Shown here: positions 1 through 7,856 of the stretch, piece by piece
Layout: every line of letters begins with the position of its first letter
How positions within the stretch are numbered: position 1 is the first letter of the stretch
Origin: Rhodothermales bacterium
GTDB lineage: Bacteria > Bacteroidota > Rhodothermia > Rhodothermales > VXPQ01
Direction: 5' to 3'
Assembly: GCA_951812345.1 (NCBI GenBank)
Contig: OX638295.1
Location: forward strand, 1,770,965 to 1,834,964
DNA length: 64,000 bases
The notes under the pieces: generated by a model
What the model was told of the DNA's origin: nothing
Databases searched by the model: none
Seen by the model: the letters and a program-made list of their open reading frames with translations, nothing else
Position numbers and translations under genes: made by a program

Positions 1-685
1 TGAACTTCGCCCACGCCTCGTCTTTGGCGGCCATGTTCTCGAAAACGAGCATGTATGTCAGGTTCGGAAGCTGCTCCCCAACGAGCGCCTCTCCAAAAAA
101 GACGGGGTGCAAACCCACTTCGCGGAAAATCGGAATCTCGCCGTTGTTGAACATCTCGATCTTGCGAATGCCCGCCTCGTCGCTTTGGCTTTCGTAGACG
201 CGCAGTTCGAACACCCGCCCGCCTGAAGAAATCGGCGTCTCCATCACCGGCATATCATCGAACGCCTTGAAAAGCGAACTCTCGTACCGGGCATAGGACG
301 GATCGGCCATGGAACGCTTCAGAAAGCCCTCGCCGGCCTGCATGTACGCCTCGTCCTCCGCCAGACGCCGGCGTACGCTCGTTGCCGATTCAAGGTCCGC
401 ATGGGGCAGCAGCACATAGACCGAAGGACCATTCGGGCCGTGCATGACCGTGAATGCGCCTACCGGCTCGACTCCAAGACGGTTCAGCGCGGGTGTGGCC
501 ACATCTCCCCAGAAAGTATGGAAAGCGCGCTGCTGGGACACGTTGCGCAAGCGGTACCGGCGCAGTTCGTAGTACTGCGATGCAGGAGCGGCGCCACGCG
601 TTATGGCGCCCAGAGCGGTCTGCGGCGCCACCAAAGGCGCAAGAGCCGCCGGAACGGCAGAGGCAAGTAAAGTACGTCTGTTCAT
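1..685 (-). CDS. NIPSNAP family protein, Tat-type signal, 3' end outside window
   Basis: The minus-strand frame opens at an ATG at 683-685 with an N-terminus of the type MNRRTLLASA, a twin-arginine-like signal followed by an Ala/Leu-rich stretch. The mature part begins with a YYELRRYRLRN segment and, near the window edge, a LTYMLVFENMAAKDEAWAKF-like segment; both are typical of the two ferredoxin-like repeats of NIPSNAP proteins. The C-terminus lies beyond base 1, so about 228 residues are visible. NIPSNAP proteins have no well-defined bacterial activity. It is the last visible member of a minus-strand run of exported catabolic proteins, 115 bp after the SMP-30-like gene. Family assignment is by recognised sequence pattern; export by Tat is inferred from the RR motif only. 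Confidence 0.75.
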   Translation of the reverse strand, partial: MNRRTLLASAVPAALAPLVAPQTALGAITRGAAPASQYYELRRYRLRNVSQQRAFHTFWGDVATPALNRLGVEPVGAFTVMHGPNGPSVYVLLPHADLESATSVRRRLAEDEAYMQAGEGFLKRSMADPSYARYESSLFKAFDDMPVMETPISSGGRVFELRVYESQSDEAGIRKIEMFNNGEIPIFREVGLHPVFFGEALVGEQLPNLTYMLVFENMAAKDEAWAKF

Positions 686-800
686 CGTCTTGGGGAAGGT
701 TTCGGGTATTCTTATGGGGTATCCATATACAGGACGAACGACCCCGCGATCGGAACCGGCCGTCCGGCGGCGGCATAGCGCCGCAACAATCGCTCCACGG

Positions 801-1724
801 CTACATGGAGACTTTCAGGGCAAGAAGCTGGTCGGACATCATCACGGGCACATACAACATCTGCGTATCGGTCACGAATTCCACATCGGCGGTGCCCTGT
901 CCCGGAGTACGTAACAGGGTCAATCCTTCTCCGTCGCGGAAGTGCAGCAAGCGGCCGCCGCCCCAGTCCGACACGAACAGACCGCCCATGCCGTCCGGCT
1001 CGACCGCATCGAGCGCGCCCTCCGGCTCGGTTCCATGCAAGGCGCGCACACTCATATCCGCAAACGAGATTGCTTGCAGGTACCGGGCCTGACCCGGCTC
1101 TTCCGCCGTGGAATCGGCGGCGGCGATGTACAACTCGTCTCCTATCACATGCACCCCATTCGGCACCAGCACATTCCCGTGTTCGAGCCAGACGTCAAAA
1201 GAACCGTCCTGTAGCGCATACACCTTGCTGAAACGCGAATCGGATACGTAGACCGCGCCGTCCTCGCCCACGGTCACATCGTTCAGGTAGACCTCGTCCC
1301 CTTCCACGACATGCTCGGCCAAAATCTCTCCGGAATCGAGATCGATTTCAAGCAGCGTGTTTTCGTCCGCCACATACAGGATATCCCCGCCAAGCTCAAT
1401 GCCCTTCGGGGCGCTCAGATCGCTCACCCACATGGAATCTACCATCATCCCGTCCGTAGACACTTTGGCTATGGAGCCCGGTCCGTCGAAATTGATATTC
1501 GACACGTACAGCACGTCTCGGGCCGCATCGTAGACGGCCGATTCCGGCCGGTTAAGCCCCTCCTCAAGGACCCATACGTCCGTGAGGACGACCGGCGCCG
1601 GCGCTTCCTCGACAGGCATTTCCTCTTCGGCGGCCGGCTGGCACCCGATGGAGAACACGGCCAACAGCATAAAGGCAAGGGCGAAAGAAACGCCCCGTAA
1701 AGCAAGATTTCGATGCAATACCAT
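801..1724 (-). CDS. SMP-30/gluconolactonase-like beta-propeller lipoprotein
   Basis: A 307-residue protein. I place the start at the ATG at 1722-1724 because it gives a short basic N-terminus, a hydrophobic helix and a lipobox ending FSIGC; the open frame continues upstream to 1898 but that extension would overlap the sulfatase stop. After an acidic Pro/Glu-rich linker come repeated blade-like segments (VYVSDS, VPNGVH, GLFVSDWGGG) like those of SMP-30/gluconolactonase/LRE propellers, which are metal-dependent lactonases or related hydrolases. The lipid anchor suggests a periplasmic or outer-membrane location. It lies 170 bp after the sulfatase gene in the same direction. Whether it hydrolyses a sugar lactone made by the neighbouring oxidoreductase is inference; it could equally be a non-catalytic six-bladed propeller. 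Confidence 0.7.
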   Translation of the reverse strand: MVLHRNLALRGVSFALAFMLLAVFSIGCQPAAEEEMPVEEAPAPVVLTDVWVLEEGLNRPESAVYDAARDVLYVSNINFDGPGSIAKVSTDGMMVDSMWVSDLSAPKGIELGGDILYVADENTLLEIDLDSGEILAEHVVEGDEVYLNDVTVGEDGAVYVSDSRFSKVYALQDGSFDVWLEHGNVLVPNGVHVIGDELYIAAADSTAEEPGQARYLQAISFADMSVRALHGTEPEGALDAVEPDGMGGLFVSDWGGGRLLHFRDGEGLTLLRTPGQGTADVEFVTDTQMLYVPVMMSDQLLALKVSM

Positions 1725-1894
1725 GGAATTTGCCGCAAACGCGACGGTTTGGCGGGAATGGGAGTGTACGGACAGGAACGTGTTCAATAAGACGCGCGAC
1801 AACACGGTCACCGGAACTCCGGAAACGCGCCGGACGGAAAACCGCCCCCCAAAGATACGGCAAGGGCGGGAATACGACCGCATGCGCTCCGGAA

Positions 1895-3451
1895 TCACTC
1901 CGTGATGTCCTGCTGCGCTTCCAGATACCAGTCCGGCGTGCCGAACCAGTCGTGCATTTCCTGCTCGAACGGCGCCACGACGTACTCCGGCTCGGGATAG
2001 ATGCCCCGGTCGCCCGTATCGGCGATCCAGGCGTCCAGCGCGGCCCGCATGGCGGTGAGCGCCGCCCGGTCCTCCGGATTCCCGGAGTCCGCAAGGTTTT
2101 CGATTTCGTGCGGATCCGCCTGCGTGTCGTACAGTTCCTCGTAGGGTACCGGCTCCATCATCCGGGCCGGCGCGCCAGTGAGCAAGCCTTCCTCATACAA
2201 CTGGCGCATAAGAGGTTTCACCAGAAAACACTTCTCCTTGTACCGGTTGAGCGTCGGAAAGCCGTCGAGAGGGTAATAATTCCGGATATAGTGGTAGCGG
2301 GGGCCGCGCACGGACCGGAGGCGGGCTACCGTTTCGTCGATACGGTCCCGGGCGCTGAAAGCGTACGTGCGCGCCGGATCGGGCCGGTCTCCGAAAAAGT
2401 TCAGGCTTTGCATGCTCATGGGACGTTCCACGCCCGCCATCCAGAGCGTCGTGGCCGTCAGGTCGAGGAGGCTGACCACCCCATCGTATACGCCGCCGGG
2501 GCTGTACTGGGGCGGGGCCGGAAAACGCTCCGGCCAGTGGACGATCATGGGCACATGGATGCCCACGTCCCACACCCAGTGGATGCCCCGCGCCGTGAGC
2601 CGGCCATTGTCTCCGAAAAACACGATAATGGTATTCTCCGCCATCCCCTCTTCCCGCAACGCCTCGAGGATCCACCCTACCCGCACGTCCATTCCCGAAA
2701 TTGAATTGAGATACCGGGCCCATTCCTCGCGCACCACCGGATGATCCGGGTAATACGGGGGCGGGTTGACGTTTTCCGGCGTGGCGATCTGCGGGTGCCA
2801 CTCTTCTCCAACCCAGGGCACGCGCTCCTTTTCCGCGGATTTACGGTCGTAGATGTCGTACTCCGCCTCCGGCGTGTTGATCATCGCGAAGAACGGCTGG
2901 TTCGATTGCAGTTTGGACCAGTCGGAGGTGTCGTACAGCGGGCCTTCGTTCACGAAGTTCAGGTCGAGCTTGCCGGTGCCGACTTCGCGCTCCCCGATGT
3001 GCGTAATGTTGGCCGTGTAGTACCCCACGTCCGCGAGCCGGTGAGTCAGCGGGCGGACCCCGTCCGGCAAACGATAGTCGTCGTCCCGGTGCGACCGCAT
3101 ATGATGCATGTCGGTCGTCGTCTGGTACATGCCCGTCATAAACGCGGAACGGCTCGGCGCGCATACCGGCGAGGTCGAGTATACGTTCGTGAAGCGCAGC
3201 CCTTCGTGCGCCAGACCGTCCAGATTCGGGGTGGCCACATTCTCCATCCCGTAGACGCCCAGATCGAGCGCCATATTCTCGCCCACGATCCAGAGGATAT
3301 TCGGGCGATCCGGCTGCGCGGAGGCATGTTCCCCCCGGTCGATAGCTCCCGGCCCTCCTGTTCCGGCGGCAAAAACGCTCCCCGTGTACAGAATGCATGA
3401 AAGAATTGCTGTACAAGGAATTAGATATAATAACTTAAATAATAATCTCAT
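1895..3451 (-). CDS. Exported type I sulfatase
   Basis: A 518-residue protein with an N-terminal hydrophobic export signal (about residues 1-30). The sulfatase signature CAPSR is present with the Cys at about residue 97, the residue converted to formylglycine in active type I sulfatases. A second metal-site segment, FFGDNG, lies near residue 280. The usual N-terminal Asp-Asp metal pair after the first strand is replaced by Glu58-Asn59 (GENM). The C-terminal half has the YDTQADPHEIENLA segment common to sulfatases of this clan. Closest in feel to N-sulfoglucosamine sulfohydrolase-like enzymes, but the substrate cannot be told from sequence. It follows an esterase by 48 bp and precedes an SMP-30-like lipoprotein, consistent with breakdown of a sulfated, acylated glycan. 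Confidence 0.88.
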   Translation of the reverse strand: MRLLFKLLYLIPCTAILSCILYTGSVFAAGTGGPGAIDRGEHASAQPDRPNILWIVGENMALDLGVYGMENVATPNLDGLAHEGLRFTNVYSTSPVCAPSRSAFMTGMYQTTTDMHHMRSHRDDDYRLPDGVRPLTHRLADVGYYTANITHIGEREVGTGKLDLNFVNEGPLYDTSDWSKLQSNQPFFAMINTPEAEYDIYDRKSAEKERVPWVGEEWHPQIATPENVNPPPYYPDHPVVREEWARYLNSISGMDVRVGWILEALREEGMAENTIIVFFGDNGRLTARGIHWVWDVGIHVPMIVHWPERFPAPPQYSPGGVYDGVVSLLDLTATTLWMAGVERPMSMQSLNFFGDRPDPARTYAFSARDRIDETVARLRSVRGPRYHYIRNYYPLDGFPTLNRYKEKCFLVKPLMRQLYEEGLLTGAPARMMEPVPYEELYDTQADPHEIENLADSGNPEDRAALTAMRAALDAWIADTGDRGIYPEPEYVVAPFEQEMHDWFGTPDWYLEAQQDITE

Positions 3452-3499
3452 GATCGAATACCTCGGTGTACAAATGGAAACGGCGATGTTCGGGAGCAG

Positions 3500-4399
3500 C
3501 TACCGGTGGAAGACCTCGGACACGAAACCCAACACGTCCGGAAGCGATTCCCGCCAATACGACCAGGAATGGGCCCCGTCCCGGATCCGAAATTCGTGCG
3601 GAATCTCCCGGCGGCGCATCTCGATGTGTACCAGCGAATTCCCCTCGTAGAGAAAATCGTCGTCCCCACAGTCGATGTACCAGCGCACGGCCTTGAGATC
3701 GTCTTCCGGAAGCGCCTTCACCAGTTCGACGGCATTGTGCCGGGCTATCCAGGCCATGATCTCCTCGTCGGAAAATGTCCCGTCCTGCTCCCGCCACCGG
3801 TTGAAATCCTCCACGGTGGTCGGCCCCACGTACGCGCTGAGCGGCGCAGACGAGGAGAACAGGTCGGGCCGGTGCAGCGCGTACATGAAACTCCCCCCGC
3901 CGCCCATCGACAGGCCCGCCACGGCGCGGAACTGCTTCTCGCCCTTGATCCGGTATGTCGATTCCACGTGCGGCAGGAACTCCTCGAAGAAGAAATCTTC
4001 GTACCGCCAGTCCCCGCCGGCGGTATTGAAATAGCCCCGGCGCCCGGTATTGGCATCCGGCATGACGATGACCATAGGAGTCGCCTTCCCCTTCGCAATC
4101 GTGTGGTCGGCGATATGCCGCACCTCGCCGAACTGTATCCAGCCGGTCTGGTCGTCTCCGGCGCCGTGCAGCAGATACAGCACGGGGTAGCTTCGTTCGG
4201 AAATATGGTAATCCGGCGGCAGGTACACGGCGTACTTCCGCTCGCCGTCGAGAATATCGCTGTGCATGGACAGGTTGTCGTGGACCGTGCCGCGTTCGAC
4301 GCTCTGGGCGGAAGCACCCTGGAAAAAGACAACCGGCAAAAGCGCCGCCGCGCAGCATAACACTGCGTATGCGCTGTATCGTTTTACAGAAAAAAGCAT
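3500..4399 (-). CDS. Exported alpha/beta-hydrolase esterase (esterase D/feruloyl-esterase-like)
   Basis: A 299-residue protein starting at the ATG at 4397-4399, which gives a basic N-terminus, a hydrophobic signal segment and an Ala-Gln cleavage-like site near residue 32. The fold signature is clear: LYLLHGAGDD (oxyanion region, about 75-83), nucleophile elbow GLSMGG with Ser164, an acidic residue in IDCGDDDF near 247, and His277 in DGAHSW. This is the putative esterase family (PF00756-type), which includes acetyl-xylan and feruloyl esterases. The gene is 13 bp from the upstream TIM-barrel gene and 48 bp from the downstream sulfatase, so co-transcription is likely. Substrate is not determinable; deacylation of a glycan is an inference from context. 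Confidence 0.85.
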   Translation of the reverse strand: MLFSVKRYSAYAVLCCAAALLPVVFFQGASAQSVERGTVHDNLSMHSDILDGERKYAVYLPPDYHISERSYPVLYLLHGAGDDQTGWIQFGEVRHIADHTIAKGKATPMVIVMPDANTGRRGYFNTAGGDWRYEDFFFEEFLPHVESTYRIKGEKQFRAVAGLSMGGGGSFMYALHRPDLFSSSAPLSAYVGPTTVEDFNRWREQDGTFSDEEIMAWIARHNAVELVKALPEDDLKAVRWYIDCGDDDFLYEGNSLVHIEMRRREIPHEFRIRDGAHSWSYWRESLPDVLGFVSEVFHR

Positions 4400-4412
4400 G
4401 GCAAAAGAGGGT

Positions 4413-5390
4413 TCATCCTTTGAGTGACGCCAGATAGTCGTAGCTTGTTTGCAACATGTCCATGGGATCGGGGGCCAGATCCCGCTCGACATAGAAGTGT
4501 TCGACGCCGGTAGCGCTCGCCTCGGCGATAATGCCGGCAATGTCCAGCACGCCCGCGCCTACCGAAGCCATATACGGAAAGAGTTCCATCCACTCGTTGG
4601 GATTGTCCCCGTTGCCCTCGAAGCGCACGAGTTCGGTCATGTCCTTGATATGCATGAGACGGTAATGGTCGGGCCAGTTTTGCAAGTACTCGAGAGGATC
4701 CGCCCCACCGGCCACGGTCCAGTAGATGTCCATTTCAAGAGACACCAAGGACGGGTCGACGCGCTCCAGCATGACATTCAGCGGAATAGAGCCTTCCATC
4801 TCCGTCAGTCCGTAGCCGTGGTTGTGGTACAGGAACCGGAATCCGCGTTCGCCGGCGCGCCGTCCGATTTCGTTGAATTCGTCTGCAAGGCGGCGGTAAT
4901 CGTCCAGCGTGGTACGCTCCTCTTCCGGGATGGCCGCAATCCCTGCATAGCCGGCGCCGAGCATCCGGACGGCTTCGCCCGTTTCGTCGATGCGCTCGCG
5001 CAGCGTATCCAGATCGATATGCAGCGACGGGACGGAAAGGCCTACCTCGTCAAGCAGACTTCGCAGGGCTTCCGGCTCCATGCCGTAATAGCCGCTGGTG
5101 CTGAAACCCAGTTGCGGAGTGATTGCCGCCCACATTTCATGCGCAGCAGGCACACTGAAGGGATACGGCCCGTAGATTTCTATCTCCTTGTAGCCTATGT
5201 CGGCCAAAAGGCGCATCGTTCCCTCAAAATCCTCTTCGAGAAGATGAGGAATGGAGAACAGGCCAAGGCCCACGCGCTCTATGAGTGTCGTTTCCGGAGG
5301 AGCTTCTTCAGGAGTGGGAGCACATCCCGTAACGTACAGGCCAGCGGCGCCGGCGCCCAGCAGGCTAAAAAAAGAACGACGATCGATCAT
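4413..5390 (-). CDS. Tat-exported lipoprotein, sugar phosphate isomerase/epimerase-like TIM barrel
   Basis: A 325-residue protein. The chosen ATG at 5388-5390 gives MIDRRSFFSLLGAGAAG and a VTGC lipobox near residue 22, so it looks like a Tat-exported lipoprotein; the frame extends 12 codons further upstream without a better start. The body matches the xylose isomerase-like TIM barrel family (AP endonuclease family 2 fold): GYKEIEIYG strand, LHIDLDTL, FLYHNHGYGL and LMHIKDMTE segments that normally contribute metal-binding Glu/His/Asp. Members found outside the cytoplasm act with Gfo/Idh oxidoreductases on keto-sugars or glycosides in Bacteroidota. It sits between a DM13 gene (57 bp) and an esterase (13 bp). 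Substrate unknown. Confidence 0.8.
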   Translation of the reverse strand: MIDRRSFFSLLGAGAAGLYVTGCAPTPEEAPPETTLIERVGLGLFSIPHLLEEDFEGTMRLLADIGYKEIEIYGPYPFSVPAAHEMWAAITPQLGFSTSGYYGMEPEALRSLLDEVGLSVPSLHIDLDTLRERIDETGEAVRMLGAGYAGIAAIPEEERTTLDDYRRLADEFNEIGRRAGERGFRFLYHNHGYGLTEMEGSIPLNVMLERVDPSLVSLEMDIYWTVAGGADPLEYLQNWPDHYRLMHIKDMTELVRFEGNGDNPNEWMELFPYMASVGAGVLDIAGIIAEASATGVEHFYVERDLAPDPMDMLQTSYDYLASLKG

Positions 5391-5447
5391 GGTTCGGGGG
5401 ATCAGGTTGGGGGTAAAGCAGCGCACGGGAGCTCATCCGGAACGTCG

Positions 5448-5948
5448 TCAGCTCTCGTCCAGCGCAAGAGGCGCCGCGCCATACAAGTGGGTAAACCGGA
5501 TACAATGAATAATCACGGATTGAAAAGTGCTGAGATCGAGGTCCGCCTTCAGTTCATAGGTCTGGGCGCCTGATCTCGACTCCAATTCATCCACGACATG
5601 GGCGCCCGTCACCATCACATTGTCGTTGTCGGCTTCGGCCGTGCCGGTCGGCGTAAGCACCACATGCAGATCCGGGCCCCAGTCCGTCCGGAACGTTTCC
5701 GACAGCACGAGGCGGAGCCCCTCGCCGGTGTCCTCGATCCGGTACGCACCGCTTGTCTCCTGACCGCCCTTATCGACGAACGACCCGGAGGCAACGATAT
5801 CCGCTGACTCCGCAACAACAGAAGCAGCCCGTTCCATATTCATAGCATCGCCGCGAAGAAACCAGACGGCAATGGAGATCATGACCAAAGCATTGGCCAT
5901 ACAGATCCAAAACAGCGTACCGGGGCGCTTCCTGAATATATGCCGCAT
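5448..5948 (-). CDS. Membrane-anchored DM13 domain protein
   Basis: A 166-residue protein from the ATG at 5946-5948. A basic start (MRHIFRKRPG) leads into a single transmembrane segment at about residues 10-30, then a soluble domain of about 120 residues with the DM13 pattern: a GSF strand, SGAYRI, LRLVLSETFRTDWGPDLHVVL, and the terminal QSVIIHC...F..LYGAAPL segment with its conserved Cys. DM13 domains are thought to take part in redox or electron-transfer partnerships at membranes; no enzymatic role is established. It lies between the Gfo/Idh gene (206 bp upstream) and the TIM-barrel lipoprotein, so a role as an electron acceptor for periplasmic sugar oxidation is tempting but purely inferential. 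Confidence 0.75.
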   Translation of the reverse strand: MRHIFRKRPGTLFWICMANALVMISIAVWFLRGDAMNMERAASVVAESADIVASGSFVDKGGQETSGAYRIEDTGEGLRLVLSETFRTDWGPDLHVVLTPTGTAEADNDNVMVTGAHVVDELESRSGAQTYELKADLDLSTFQSVIIHCIRFTHLYGAAPLALDES

Positions 5949-6154
5949 AGCGAGTGCTCTTGTTTCGTTTATCGCGTAGCGAACGCCTAAGCGGCGAGTG
6001 CAAAACAGGCCCGGCACAGAAGCGTTGAAAGAAAAAATCCGGACGAACGGCGTTTCATGACGGCTGTACGCTGAACAAAGTACGGCACTTCACGCAGCCC
6101 ATCGGTGGATGGTTCCGGGCGGGAAGACGACAGAAGCAGGGATACGGACCATGA

Positions 6155-7468
6155 CTACAATGTCCACCCTTCCCGATACGTCCGATCCAGCAGGATATTC
6201 GCTTCCTTGTCGTTCGTAATCCGCATCTGCGCAGCATCCCAGCGCAGCGTCTTGCCGGGAGACAGGATGGCGATGTTGCCGAGCAGCACAGCTTCCGTGA
6301 TGGGACCGCCGTAGTCGAAATGGGCGCCTGCCTGTTGGCCGCCCTTACAGGCTTCGATCCATTCCTGGTAATGGCCGATCGAACGCGGGAGCGCAGGCTC
6401 GGGCATTTCGTACTCGACGTCGGTCATACCGGAAACGGAAAGGAGCCGCGGATTGTGTCCCACCCCATCGGTCAGGAGAACCCCCTTATCCCCGACGAAA
6501 TAGGCGCCGCCGGGATCGGGCACGCCCATCGGTTCGTTGTCGGCAAGGCCATCCGGACGCGCAGGTTTGAGCCCTCCGTCGTACCAGACAAGGCGTACGG
6601 GAGGCATATCCCCCCGCGCAGGAAACTGGTAATGCACAATGGAGGCATGCGGCCAGGTTTCCCCGTTCACGTCCGTAGAACTGGCATGGACCGTCTCCGG
6701 GCCCGTAAGATGCAGAGCGCGAAATACCGGGTCGAAGTGGTGGCACCCCATATCCCCGAGGGCGCCCGTCCCGAAGTCCTGCCAGCCACGCCAGGTGAAC
6801 GGCACATACGCTGGATTATAGGGCCGCATGGGAGCCGGTCCCAGCCACAGGTCCCAGTCCAGTGTATCCGGAACCGGCGGCGTATCGGCGGGCCGATCCA
6901 CTCCTTGCGGCCAGATCGGGCGGTTATCCCAGATATGCACTTCGCGGACCGAGCCGATGGCGCCGCCCCATATCATCTCCGCAATCGTACGATGATCGTC
7001 GTGCGCATTCTGCTGCGTGCTCATTTGGGTGGCTACGCCCGCCTTGCGGGCGGCTTTTGTCATGAGCCGCACTTCGCGAATGGTTCTCGCCAGGGGTTTT
7101 GCGCAGTATACATGCTTGCCCAGAGCAAACGCGGGAAGGGCAATGACGGCATGCGTATGATCCGGCGTGCCGATGACTACCCCGTCGATGTGGTTCGCTT
7201 CCTTGTCGAGCAGGCGGCGGAAATCCCTGTAGCGGCGGGCATCCGGAAAACGCTCGTAGGTCTGCGCCGCGCGCTTATCGTCCACATCGGCCAGGGCTAC
7301 GATATTTTCACTGCTCAGATTTTCTAAATAATTACCGCCCATACCGCCCGCGCCGATGCCGACAAGGTTGAGCTTGTCGCTGGGGGGAATAATGCCCGGC
7401 CCACCAAGCACATGCCGGGGAAGAATGGCAATGGTCGATGCAGCCGCCAGAAAATGCCGCCTGTCCAT
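6155..7468 (-). CDS. Tat-exported Gfo/Idh/MocA family oxidoreductase
   Basis: A 437-residue protein beginning MDRRHFLAAAS, a twin-arginine signal of the kind used by periplasmic Gfo/Idh enzymes. After it comes the Rossmann glycine motif GIGAGGMGGNYL (about residues 37-48), the strand end ALADVDD, GTPDHTHA and the HVYCAKPLART segment that corresponds to the EKP motif but with Ala-Lys-Pro. The C-terminal half carries the family's DMGCHHFDPVF segment. These enzymes oxidise sugars or glycosides with tightly bound NAD(P). It heads the minus-strand run 1-7468 and is preceded by a 388-bp intergenic region with an inverted repeat 28 bp from its start codon. Substrate unknown. Confidence 0.85.
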   Translation of the reverse strand: MDRRHFLAAASTIAILPRHVLGGPGIIPPSDKLNLVGIGAGGMGGNYLENLSSENIVALADVDDKRAAQTYERFPDARRYRDFRRLLDKEANHIDGVVIGTPDHTHAVIALPAFALGKHVYCAKPLARTIREVRLMTKAARKAGVATQMSTQQNAHDDHRTIAEMIWGGAIGSVREVHIWDNRPIWPQGVDRPADTPPVPDTLDWDLWLGPAPMRPYNPAYVPFTWRGWQDFGTGALGDMGCHHFDPVFRALHLTGPETVHASSTDVNGETWPHASIVHYQFPARGDMPPVRLVWYDGGLKPARPDGLADNEPMGVPDPGGAYFVGDKGVLLTDGVGHNPRLLSVSGMTDVEYEMPEPALPRSIGHYQEWIEACKGGQQAGAHFDYGGPITEAVLLGNIAILSPGKTLRWDAAQMRITNDKEANILLDRTYREGWTL

Positions 7469-7496
7469 AGTGGTCGCGTGATTGTGGATGTAGTGT

Positions 7497-7539
7497 GAAA
7501 TCGTAAAATTTCCCGAAGTGATTTCGATAATACGATTTC
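7497..7539. promoter_or_regulatory. Perfect 9-bp inverted repeat upstream of Gfo/Idh gene
   Basis: GAAATCGTA at 7497-7505 and TACGATTTC at 7531-7539 are exact reverse complements separated by 25 bp. The site is 28 bp upstream of the minus-strand oxidoreductase start, a position suitable for an operator or for a 5' UTR hairpin. It is AT-rich relative to the surrounding sequence. No binding protein can be named. Confidence 0.45.
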
Positions 7540-7699
7540 ATGCGATAACAAGCGAACGGATCGCCAGCCCGTGTGCCGGAGAGGCGCCCCGGCGCCCCCG
7601 ACACCGCGAGCGGCAGCGTGTATAGCCCCGGACCCCGCTGATATAGAGCATGCCAGGCGAACAGAACCTGATCGGTTGCAGGAGGGAGCATTTTCTCGT

Positions 7700-7735
7700 C
7701 CCGGTCGTACGTAGGCACCTACCTCCCCGGTCGTA
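7700..7735. repeat. Direct repeat pair around a short palindrome
   Basis: CCCGGTCGTA occurs at 7700-7709 and again at 7726-7735, 26 bp apart start to start. Between the copies lies GTAGGCACCTAC (7711-7722), whose 5-bp arms are perfect inverted repeats. Seen directly; function unknown. The rest of the 388-bp region (7540-7699) holds nothing I recognise. Confidence 0.4.
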
Positions 7736-7747
7736 TGCAGACACTGC

Positions 7748-7823
7748 TTCCCCGTATTTTTATTATTTCCCCGTTATTTTCTGTTTTCCCTGTAATTTTT
7801 GAATTTCCCCGTGCCTCCCCGCA
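7748..7823 (+). promoter_or_regulatory. Four TTCCCCGT repeats at exact 19-bp period
   Basis: TTCCCCGT starts at 7748, 7767 and 7805, and TTCCCTGT at 7786, so the period is exactly 19 bp. The first three units also share an ATTTTT-like spacer; the fourth is only a core. The array ends 34 bp before the FAH-fold start codon at 7857, where a TATAAA-like stretch (about 7838-7845) may be the -10 region. This is not a CRISPR (units too short, spacers similar). Tandem operator sites are the likeliest reading. Confidence 0.5.
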
Positions 7824-7856
7824 TATCGTCCATACCTTATAAAAAACTTTAGCAAA

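Noticed and set aside
7748-7823. CRISPR-like array
   Set aside because: Repeat cores are only 8 bp, the spacers resemble each other, and there are no cas genes.
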